Shown: piece after piece, positions 17,264 through 25,118 of the stretch | Position numbering within the stretch: the stretch's first letter is position 1 | How the letters are laid out: each line of letters begins with the position of its first letter | Position numbers and translations under genes: made by a program | The notes under the pieces: model-generated | Databases searched by the model: none | Told to the model about the DNA's origin: nothing | The model's input: the letters and a program-made list of their open reading frames with translations, nothing else | DNA from: an uncultured Prevotellaceae bacterium | GTDB taxonomy: Bacteria; Bacteroidota; Bacteroidia; Bacteroidales; Muribaculaceae | Length of the DNA: 40,075 bases | Assembly: GCA_900318335.1 (NCBI GenBank) | Contig: ONKF01000029.1 | Coordinates: 1 to 40,075 of the forward strand | Direction: 5' to 3'

Positions 17264-18130
17264 ATGAAAAGAACAAGATTTCTCATCGCGCTGCTGGTGA
17301 TGCTGGTTGCCGCCAACGGCTATGCTCAGGATAGTTACCGCCAGGCTGTGAAGGAATATCAGTCGAATTTAGGTGGGTATCTCAAGATGGGGGCAGCCTT
17401 GCATGAGATAAACGAAGCCTTTTTCGATCAGAGTGGCAATGTGGACTTGGGGCAGTTGACCGAGCGTTACATCAAGGAGGTTTTAGTTGACCAGATGACG
17501 GACATGGTGGAATCCATGATGAAAGAGTGTAAAGTTACTGAAGCCGACTTGAGAACTGTCAATACAATGTTGGCAGCCCCCGAATTCCAAACATTTTTAG
17601 CCCACAAGAGCGAATGGGACGAAAAGATAGATAAGGTCTCAGATGAATGCATATCGCAGCTCATGGCTGGCGGTGAATCTGAGAAGATACAAGTGAATCC
17701 AGCCATCGATGCTGTTTATGCCGCCAAATTCCAAAAGATGTGGAAAGATAGTGGCATAGAGGAAAAAACAATAGGACTCTATGACAGATTATCTCTTGGT
17801 GAGATGACCGAAGAGATTGCAAAAATCGGCAAATACAAGACCTGGCTCACTGACAATTTAGACACAATAGCCCTGAATGCGGCTTATGGCATCTTGTCGC
17901 TCGAGGATATTGACCTTGGCATGAAATTATTCACCAATGAGTCTTTCCGCAAGGTCACGGACACATCGGACATGAATATTTTCAGCGTAGTTGGCCCAAC
18001 CGCTAAACTCCTCACGAAATATCTCGACTGGATGGAATCTCAAGGTGCTAAGCCGAACGCTAAAATGCAATACTTGAAAATGTTCCAGAATCTTATGAAG
18101 TCGCCGAATCGTGACGTTGACGAAGAATAA
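17264..18130 (+). CDS. DUF2059-like secreted protein, copy 3
   Basis: 288 residues from ATG 17264. Same signal peptide as copy 2 (RFLIALLVMLVAANGYAQ). The mature part is the most diverged of the three, but the core is kept: LTERYIKEVLVDQMTDMVES, then VTEADLRTVNTMLAAPEFQT, and near the end YGILSLEDIDLGMKLFTNES. A strong terminator follows 43 bp after the stop, closing the trio. Function unknown. Confidence 0.75.
   Translation: MKRTRFLIALLVMLVAANGYAQDSYRQAVKEYQSNLGGYLKMGAALHEINEAFFDQSGNVDLGQLTERYIKEVLVDQMTDMVESMMKECKVTEADLRTVNTMLAAPEFQTFLAHKSEWDEKIDKVSDECISQLMAGGESEKIQVNPAIDAVYAAKFQKMWKDSGIEEKTIGLYDRLSLGEMTEEIAKIGKYKTWLTDNLDTIALNAAYGILSLEDIDLGMKLFTNESFRKVTDTSDMNIFSVVGPTAKLLTKYLDWMESQGAKPNAKMQYLKMFQNLMKSPNRDVDEE
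17273..17355 (+). repeat. 83-bp exact repeat over signal-peptide region, copy B
   Basis: Exact copy of 16272-16354; identity stops abruptly inside the next codons on the 3' side. Confidence 0.9.
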
Positions 18131-18173
18131 GCCTTAGAATCATTCAGCTTATGGATTTTCACCCCATTGCCAT

Positions 18174-18212
18174 CAGCCGCTTGCATGACCATTGTGCAAG
18201 CGGCTGTTTTTT
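18174..18212 (+). terminator. terminator after the DUF2059 cluster
   Basis: CAGCCGCTTGCA (18174-18185) pairs perfectly with TGCAAGCGGCTG (18195-18206), followed by six T. A textbook intrinsic terminator. Confidence 0.95.
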
Positions 18213-18267
18213 GCCCCTTATCAGATAATTTGTAGCACAAAGTACCCGCTTGTACCGACTTTTTATG

Positions 18268-18275
18268 TAAATTTG
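18268..18275 (+). promoter_or_regulatory. -7 element of the S41 peptidase gene
   Basis: TAAATTTG matches TAnnTTTG, 30 bp before the ATG at 18306. No well-spaced -33 box is seen. Confidence 0.5.
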
Positions 18276-18305
18276 CAGAATAAAACCCAATAAATTAATA
18301 AAATC

Positions 18306-21300
18306 ATGATGAAGAAATTCTTGCTCTCACTCGCCGCGGTGACGGCGATGACCGCAATGGCCGACACGCCATTGTGGATGCGTTTTGCGAGCATTTCGCC
18401 TGACGGCAACAAGATCGCGTTCTGCTACAAGGGTGACATCTATGTGGTGCCCTCCAGTGGCGGACAGGCTGTGCAGTTGACCTCACAGTCGAGTTATGAA
18501 TCCATGCCCGTGTGGTCGCCCGATGGCGCGTTGCTGGCATTCGCCAGTGACCGGAAGGGTAACAACGACATCTATGTGATGCCCTCGACCGGTGGCCAGC
18601 CTAAGCAGCTCACGCGCAACAGCGCTGCCGAGACACCGTGGACCTTCAGCCCCGATGGCAAGTACATCTACTACAGTGCCGCCATCCAGGATCCCGCGAG
18701 CAGCATGCTGTTCCCGAGCGGTCGTTTGACCGAGGTGTATAGGGTGCCCGTCGAGGGAGGCCGCTCCACTCGTGAGTTGGGCACTCCTGCCGAGTACATC
18801 ACTTGGAACAAGACCGGTGACTATTTTGTTTATCAGGACCGCAAGGGTGGTGAGGACGAGTACCGCAAGCACCACACTTCATCCATCACACGCGACATCT
18901 GGCGCTATGATGCCAAGACGGGACATCACACCAACCTGACCAACATCGGTGGCGAGGACCGCAACCCCGTGCTCAGCCCCGACGGCAAGACTGTTTATTT
19001 CCTGAGCGAGCGCAACGGCGGCTCGATGAACGTGTATTCGATGCCCATCGACAATCCCAGCCAGCTCACGGCTGTGACCGATTTCACGGTTAATCCCGTG
19101 CGTTTCCTCTCGATTGACAACAAGGGTACCCTGTGCTTCACCCAGGATGGCGAACTCTATACCATGCGTCAGGGCGCTCAGCCCCGCAAGGTGGACATCA
19201 ACCTCTGGCACGACGACAGCGACCAAATCCAGCGCATGTCTCACACCCGTGGCGCTACCGATGCCGCCGTTTCTCCTGACGGCAAGATGGTGGCCTTTAT
19301 CGTCCGCGGTGAGGTCTTTGTGACCTCGGTGGAATACAACACCACCAAGCGCATCACCGACACCCCCGCCGCCGAGAACTGGGTGTCGTGGGGCAGTGAC
19401 AACCGCACGCTGGCCTATGCCACCGAGCGTAACGGCAACTGGGAACTCGTCCTCGCCACCATCGAGCGCAAGGAGGACCCCAATTTCCCCAACGCCACCC
19501 TCATCAAGGAGGAAATCCTGATGCCCTCGACCACGGTGGAGCGCACCCATCCCTGCCTGTCACCCGACGGCAAGAAGCTGGCCTTCATCGAGGACCGTTT
19601 CAATCTCAAGGTGTATGATCTCAAGACCAAGCAGGTGACTCAGGTGACTGACGGCTCGACCTGGTATGAGACCAACGGAGATTTCAACTACAGCTGGTCG
19701 CCCGACGGCAAGTGGTTTGCCCTGGAGTTCATCGGCAACCAGCGCGACCCCTATAGCGACATCGGTATCGTGTCGGCCAACGGCGGCCCCATCACCAACA
19801 TCACCAACAGTGCCTACATCAGCGAGGATCCCCGCTGGGTGATGGAGGGCAACGCCATCATGTTCCGCAGCAACCGCCTCGGCATGCGCAGCCATGCTTC
19901 ATGGGGCTCGCAGGACGACGTCTTCCTGGCCTTCGTTAACCAGGATGCGCTGGACCGCTACAACCTCAATAAGGAAGACTTCGAACTGCTGACCGAAGCC
20001 GAGAAGGAAGCCAAGAAGGCTGAAGAGAAGAAAGCCGAGGAAGCTAAGAACAGCAAGAAGAAAGGCAAAGCCGCTCCTGCTGCCAAGGCCGAGGACAAGG
20101 GCCTCAAGGTAGAACTCGACGGCATCGAGGACCGCATCGTGCGCGTGACACCCAACTCGAGCAACATCTCGGGCTGCATGATCACTCCCGACGGTGAGTC
20201 GCTCTATTACCTGTCGGCGTTTGAGAAGGGCTATGACCTGTGGAAGATGGACCTGCGCAAGCATGAGACCAAGCTCCTGAACAAAATGGGCGGCGGTGGC
20301 GCCGACATCCAGGCCAGCAAGGATGGCAAGACGCTGTTTGTGCTGGGCAGCAGCAAGATGCAGAAACTCACCGTGGCTGGCGACAAGCTCACCCCCATCA
20401 CCTATCAGGCCGATATGAAGATGGACCTGTTTGCCGAGCGCGAGTATATGTTCAACCATGTGGACAAGCAGATCACGAAGCGCTTCTACAACCTCAGCTA
20501 TCACGGTTGCGACTGGAAATCCTATGTGGAAATCTACCGCAAGTTCTTGCCCCACATCAACAACAACCAGGATTTCGCCAACCTGTTGAGCGAGTTGCTG
20601 GGTGAGTTGAACGCATCCCACACCGGTGGCCGTTTCTATCCCACCAGCGGTGAGGCAACGTCCGACCTGGGCCTCATCTACAACTGGAACTACACCGGCA
20701 ACGGCCTCAAGATTGACGAGGTTATCCATGGCGGTCCGCTGGCCAAGGCCAAGAGCCAAGTCAAGCCCGGCACCATCCTTGAGAAGATCAATGGTGTGGC
20801 TATCGACGAGGAACACGATTATACCGAGTTGCTCAACGGCCAGGCGGGCAAGAAGACCCTGCTCTCGCTCTATGATCCCAAGACTGGCAAGCGCTGGGAA
20901 GAGGTGGTGAAGCCCATCAGCAAGGGAGCGCTGGGCGACCTGATGTACAAGCGCTGGGTAAAGCGCAATGCCCATATCGTGGACAGCCTGTCAAATGGCC
21001 GTCTGGGCTATGTGCACCTGGAGTCGATGAACGATGCCAGCTACCGCGACATCTACAGCGATGTGCTGGGTAAATACAACAAGCGTGACGGTATCGTCAT
21101 CGATACCCGCTTCAACGGTGGTGGCCGCCTGCACGAGGACATTGAGGTGCTCTTCAGCGGTAAGAAGTACTTTACCCAGGTCATCCGCGGCCGTGAGGCC
21201 TGTGATATGCCCAGCCGCCGCTGGAACAAGCCCAGCATCATGCTGCAGTGCGAGGCCAACTACAGTAACGCCCACGGCACGCCCTGGGTTTACAGCCATG

Positions 21301-21557
21301 ACAAGTTAGGCAAACTCGTGGGTATGCCCGTTCCCGGCACGATGTCGAGTGTGTCATGGGAGAGGCTGCAAGACTCGTCGCTCGTGTTCGGTATCCCCAT
21401 CATCGGTTACCTGTTGCCCGAGGGCAATTACCTCGAGAACACGCAACTCGAACCTGATATCAAGATTGCCAACAATCCCGAGACCGTCATCAACGGCGAG
21501 GACCTGCAACTCAAGGCAGCAGTCGAGGAATTGATGCGTGAATGTGGCCTGAAATGA
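18306..21557 (+). CDS. tricorn-like S41 family serine peptidase
   Basis: 1083 residues with a signal peptide (1-20), so exported to the periplasm. Order of parts: WD40/PD40 beta-propeller repeats (about 25-560; repeated SPDGK motifs), a lysine/glutamate/alanine-rich linker (about 562-600), a second propeller-like part (605-700), the tricorn C1 domain with Ser771-His772 (NASHTGG), a PDZ domain (about 790-870), and the S41 core. The likely nucleophile is Ser987 (ANYSNAHG) and the acid is Glu1044 (NYLENTQLEPD). Together with Ser771-His772 this corresponds to the tricorn Ser-His-Ser-Glu set (family knowledge). It degrades peptides or unfolded proteins. Monocistronic by appearance. Confidence 0.93.
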   Translation: MMKKFLLSLAAVTAMTAMADTPLWMRFASISPDGNKIAFCYKGDIYVVPSSGGQAVQLTSQSSYESMPVWSPDGALLAFASDRKGNNDIYVMPSTGGQPKQLTRNSAAETPWTFSPDGKYIYYSAAIQDPASSMLFPSGRLTEVYRVPVEGGRSTRELGTPAEYITWNKTGDYFVYQDRKGGEDEYRKHHTSSITRDIWRYDAKTGHHTNLTNIGGEDRNPVLSPDGKTVYFLSERNGGSMNVYSMPIDNPSQLTAVTDFTVNPVRFLSIDNKGTLCFTQDGELYTMRQGAQPRKVDINLWHDDSDQIQRMSHTRGATDAAVSPDGKMVAFIVRGEVFVTSVEYNTTKRITDTPAAENWVSWGSDNRTLAYATERNGNWELVLATIERKEDPNFPNATLIKEEILMPSTTVERTHPCLSPDGKKLAFIEDRFNLKVYDLKTKQVTQVTDGSTWYETNGDFNYSWSPDGKWFALEFIGNQRDPYSDIGIVSANGGPITNITNSAYISEDPRWVMEGNAIMFRSNRLGMRSHASWGSQDDVFLAFVNQDALDRYNLNKEDFELLTEAEKEAKKAEEKKAEEAKNSKKKGKAAPAAKAEDKGLKVELDGIEDRIVRVTPNSSNISGCMITPDGESLYYLSAFEKGYDLWKMDLRKHETKLLNKMGGGGADIQASKDGKTLFVLGSSKMQKLTVAGDKLTPITYQADMKMDLFAEREYMFNHVDKQITKRFYNLSYHGCDWKSYVEIYRKFLPHINNNQDFANLLSELLGELNASHTGGRFYPTSGEATSDLGLIYNWNYTGNGLKIDEVIHGGPLAKAKSQVKPGTILEKINGVAIDEEHDYTELLNGQAGKKTLLSLYDPKTGKRWEEVVKPISKGALGDLMYKRWVKRNAHIVDSLSNGRLGYVHLESMNDASYRDIYSDVLGKYNKRDGIVIDTRFNGGGRLHEDIEVLFSGKKYFTQVIRGREACDMPSRRWNKPSIMLQCEANYSNAHGTPWVYSHDKLGKLVGMPVPGTMSSVSWERLQDSSLVFGIPIIGYLLPEGNYLENTQLEPDIKIANNPETVINGEDLQLKAAVEELMRECGLK

Positions 21558-21644
21558 TTAAATCTTAAATAAGGTTAAAGAAAGAACTCAGTAAAGGCTA
21601 CATGGTGGAATTGTTGTACTTTTGTGGGCAAAATTTGAGAGAAG

Positions 21645-21749
21645 ATGTTAAATGTGAGCAAAATATTCGATCAGATTATGCGTAAAACGCGGCTCTTCTC
21701 TGTGCCTTTCCTGTCCAGTAAATTCCACAATACAAAGATAATAATGTGA
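21645..21749 (+). CDS. possible 34-residue peptide in a short transcript
   Basis: A small frame MLNVSKIFDQIMRKTRLFSV plus 14 residues lies between a -7-like TACTTTTG (21617-21624) and a terminator (21753-21780). The first 20 codons are preceded by GAGAGAAG, which is purine-rich. It has no recognised homolog and its basic, amphipathic look proves nothing. The stretch could equally be an untranslated RNA. The remainder of 21558-21831 shows nothing else. Confidence 0.25.
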   Translation: MLNVSKIFDQIMRKTRLFSVPFLSSKFHNTKIIM

Positions 21750-21752
21750 CTC

Positions 21753-21780
21753 AATGGGACCCGATGACGGGTCCCATTTT
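21753..21780. terminator. terminator between S41 and SemiSWEET genes
   Basis: AATGGGACCC (21753-21762) pairs perfectly with GGGTCCCATT (21769-21778), 6-nt loop, with TT following. It would end transcripts from the S41 gene or the short upstream unit. Confidence 0.8.
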
Positions 21781-21831
21781 GCATTTATGATATTTACAAG
21801 ACCAAATATAAATTAATTAGCGCTACTTGTT

Positions 21832-22119
21832 ATGACTGATTTCATTACTACTCACTTGACCGACATTATCGGTTACACCGCATCGGTGTGCTTGATCCTT
21901 GGCTATATGCCCCAAGCGATTTACACGATCCGCACCCATGACACCGACGGCATCGCCCTGCCCACGTTCCTGATGATGGGCCTGGGTGGTATCTTCTTTG
22001 CCATCCAGGGTCTGATGCTCAAGAACTGGCCCCTGTTTATCACCAATGTCATCACAACGGTCTCGAGCGCCATTGTATTTGGCATCAAGATGTACAATGA
22101 CTATTTTAAGAAAAAGTGA
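21832..22119 (+). CDS. SemiSWEET sugar transporter
   Basis: 95 residues, the usual SemiSWEET length, with three transmembrane helices (about 9-29, 40-60 and 66-87) and the PQ motif GYMPQ (Pro27-Gln28) in helix 1. Asn72 in FITNVITT fits the conserved substrate-site asparagine of helix 3. SemiSWEETs dimerise to make a facilitative sugar uniporter in the inner membrane. It stands alone between terminators, so the sugar cannot be inferred from neighbours. Confidence 0.9.
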   Translation: MTDFITTHLTDIIGYTASVCLILGYMPQAIYTIRTHDTDGIALPTFLMMGLGGIFFAIQGLMLKNWPLFITNVITTVSSAIVFGIKMYNDYFKKK

Positions 22120-22286
22120 AAAATGACTGGCAGTTTTTCTTTGGCAAGTCAGAAATAATCTGTAATTTTGACAAATTTAACCCATACAAGGATATTAGCC
22201 GCTCGGGTTTTATTTAATTTAACTTAAAAAAGTGTCAGTTTTCTGTCAAGCAAACATTTGTAACTTTAAATACTAATTGTGATTTT

Positions 22287-25052
22287 ATGAGACTTAAACT
22301 GTTTTTGCTATTAGCACTCTTTGCCACCTTGACGGCGCTGGCGCAACGTGAGGGTGTGCAAGGCGTGGTGATTGATGCCAAAAGCGGGTTGCCCGTTGCA
22401 GGAGCGACCGTGATTCTTGACAATCAAGGCAATGCAGCTACGACCGACTCCGAGGGTCTGTTCATCATCGATGATGCGGTTCCCGGTTCCGACAAGCTGC
22501 TTGTTCTCGCTTATGGCTACAATGACTGGTCACGTGACGTCACCATTGTCAAGGGAATGGTGGAGAACTTGGGCGCAATTCAGATTGAGCCTGTTTCCTT
22601 TGAGAGTGCCCAAGCCTTGGAGTTCCGCAATGCCATGGCCGACATGGCGCTGTCGGAGTCACAGCTTGAGGACGAGGAGGGCAACACTCAGGAGGTCGCC
22701 CTGTTGAGTGGCGCGACCGACAACCCCTTCTACCAGGCATCGAGCTACACTTTCAGCACAGCTCGTTTCCGTATCCGTGGTTATGAGAACCAGAAGACCG
22801 AGACCTACATCAACGGCGTGCCGTTTAATGATGCTATCCGCTTCTCGTTCAACTACTCGATGACAGGTGGCTTGAACCAGGCATTCAGGAACAAGACCAT
22901 CGGCATGGGTCTGGAGAACAACACTTACGGTTTTGGTGGTATTGGCGGCGCCAACAACATCAAGACCTTTGCTGCTGATTATGCACCTGGCACACGTTTG
23001 AGTCTTGCCTATACTAACGGTAATTACCGCTGGCGTGGTATGGTGACTCATGCCACCGGCTTGAACAAGCACGGCTGGGCAATGACCGTTTCGGCTGTGG
23101 GACGTTATGCCAAGGAGGGTGTGTATCCTGGCTCGTTCTATAACAGCGTGGGTTATTTCCTCGCGATTGAGAAGGTTTTCAACCCGCAGCACTCGCTGTC
23201 GCTGACGACCTTTGGCGCACCGACCAAGCGCGCGGCCAACTCGGCCATCTATGAGGAGTGCGCCCAGTTGGTGGGCAGCAACATGTACAACCCTGACTGG
23301 GGCTGGCAAGATGGTAAGAAACGCAACTCCAAGGTGGTTGAATCCTTTGACCCGACTGCCATCCTGAACTGGTTGTGGAAACCCAATGATCACACCTCAT
23401 TGAACACGGGCTTCGCCTATCACAAGTCGTTCTACAGCAAGGCCGCGCTCAACTGGCACAAGGCTGCCGACCCGCGTCCCGACTACTATCGTTATCTGCC
23501 GTCCTACTATGACGTGAATAGCGAAGCGTTTGACGTCTATTTCGACCGCTGGCGCGATGAGAGCGAATATACCCAGATCCGTTGGGACAACCTCTATCAG
23601 ACCAACTACCTGAACAACCTTGAGGCTGACGAGACTGGTGTGGAGAAGGGTTCGACCTACATCCTTGAGAAACGCCACAGCAACCAGTCGAGTTTCACGC
23701 TCTCGTCGGTGCTCAACATGCATCTTTCCAATCAACTGGCTATGCAGGCCGGCGCTAACGCCAACTATACCTTATCATCCTACTACAAGACCATCAAGGA
23801 CCTGCTGGGTGGACGCTATTGGCTGGATATTGACAACTTCAGCGAGCGCGACTTCCCCGAGAATCCCGACATGGCCCAGAACGACATGGACAATCCCGAC
23901 CGCAAGGTGGTCAAGGGTGACCGTTTCGGTTATGACTACGATATCCTCACCCTCAAGACCCAGTTGTGGAATCAGTGGGTGCTCAACCTGGCCAAGTGGG
24001 AGATGTTTGCCAGTGTCAAGGGTGAGTACTTCCAGTTCCAGCGCGACGGTAAGATGCGCAATGGCCGTGCTCCCGAGAACTCTTATGGCAAGGGTGAAAT
24101 GCACCGTTTCTTTACCTATGGCGCCAAGGCCGGTATCACATTCAAACTGGATGGCCGCAATAGCTTCACGGGCCATGCCTTCTATGGCACCGAGGCTCCT
24201 CGCCCCTATGACGCCTATATCTCGTCCCGCACCAAGGATGATGTCATCGAACTCAAGGTGGAGAAAATCTTCTCGGCCGACCTGAGCTATGCGATGAACT
24301 ACCGCAACTTCAAGGGCGTTGTCACCGCCTTCTTTACCGACCAGCGTGACAACGTTGAGCGTACGGCCTACTACGATGACGTGCACAGCACGTTTATGAA
24401 CTTTGCGCTTACCGGCATCCACAAGCAGTATAAGGGTGTCGAGGTGGGCTTGAGCTACAAGCTCTCACCGTCGTTGACCGTCAGCGCAGCCGCCAATATC
24501 GCCCGCTACCAGTATAAGAACCGTCCCACCGGTACCCGCAGCTATGAGAATGGTACCAGCCCCGATGTGGCCTCGACGATTTATCTGAAGAACTTCTATG
24601 TGGGAGGAACCCCTCAGGAATGCTACATGCTGGCCTTTAACTGGGCTGGTCCCAAGCAGTGGTTTGTTGAGGTGAATGGCGCTTGGATGAACCGCTCCTA
24701 TGTGAACATCTCGCCTGTGCGCCACGAGGAAATGCCTACCCTGTACACGATGGCCAATAGCGAGGAGCAACTCCAGCAGATGATTAAGGACATCACCCAA
24801 CAGGAGAAACTGAACGAGGCATTGATCATCAATGCCAGCATCGGTCACGTGATTTACATCAACCGCAGTGCATCGTTCAACATCAACTTGAACCTGAACA
24901 ACATTCTCGACAACAAGAACATCCAGACTGGTGGTTACCAGCAGGGTCGTATCGACACCAAGGATATCACCAACACGGCTAACAAGTTCCCCAACAAGTA
25001 CTACTATGCACAGGGGTTCAAGATGTTCTTGAACTTGGGTCTGAAGTTCTAA
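22287..25052 (+). CDS. TonB-dependent receptor
   Basis: 921 residues: signal peptide (1-19), a carboxypeptidase-regulatory-like domain (about 22-105), a plug starting near 120 with FSTARFRIRGYENQKTETYI and GVPFNDA, and a large beta-barrel ending in LGLKF. The terminal phenylalanine is the usual outer-membrane sorting signal. It differs from the two receptors at 2815 and 6825 in family and lacks their OMP_b-brl_3 barrel. It heads a run of three genes (67-bp and 86-bp gaps) with a DUF5689 lipoprotein and an EEP enzyme. Likely imports the product of that surface module; ligand unknown. Confidence 0.92.
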   Translation: MRLKLFLLLALFATLTALAQREGVQGVVIDAKSGLPVAGATVILDNQGNAATTDSEGLFIIDDAVPGSDKLLVLAYGYNDWSRDVTIVKGMVENLGAIQIEPVSFESAQALEFRNAMADMALSESQLEDEEGNTQEVALLSGATDNPFYQASSYTFSTARFRIRGYENQKTETYINGVPFNDAIRFSFNYSMTGGLNQAFRNKTIGMGLENNTYGFGGIGGANNIKTFAADYAPGTRLSLAYTNGNYRWRGMVTHATGLNKHGWAMTVSAVGRYAKEGVYPGSFYNSVGYFLAIEKVFNPQHSLSLTTFGAPTKRAANSAIYEECAQLVGSNMYNPDWGWQDGKKRNSKVVESFDPTAILNWLWKPNDHTSLNTGFAYHKSFYSKAALNWHKAADPRPDYYRYLPSYYDVNSEAFDVYFDRWRDESEYTQIRWDNLYQTNYLNNLEADETGVEKGSTYILEKRHSNQSSFTLSSVLNMHLSNQLAMQAGANANYTLSSYYKTIKDLLGGRYWLDIDNFSERDFPENPDMAQNDMDNPDRKVVKGDRFGYDYDILTLKTQLWNQWVLNLAKWEMFASVKGEYFQFQRDGKMRNGRAPENSYGKGEMHRFFTYGAKAGITFKLDGRNSFTGHAFYGTEAPRPYDAYISSRTKDDVIELKVEKIFSADLSYAMNYRNFKGVVTAFFTDQRDNVERTAYYDDVHSTFMNFALTGIHKQYKGVEVGLSYKLSPSLTVSAAANIARYQYKNRPTGTRSYENGTSPDVASTIYLKNFYVGGTPQECYMLAFNWAGPKQWFVEVNGAWMNRSYVNISPVRHEEMPTLYTMANSEEQLQQMIKDITQQEKLNEALIINASIGHVIYINRSASFNINLNLNNILDNKNIQTGGYQQGRIDTKDITNTANKFPNKYYYAQGFKMFLNLGLKF

Positions 25053-25118
25053 TCCATTCATCACATTTCATTTAACAATCAATCCATAGATATTAATAAA
25101 ACAAACAATACAACCACT

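Noticed and set aside
21733-21740. Minus-strand TATCTTTG as a promoter facing the S41 gene
   Set aside because: No -33 box at the right distance; the match can arise by chance at this frequency.
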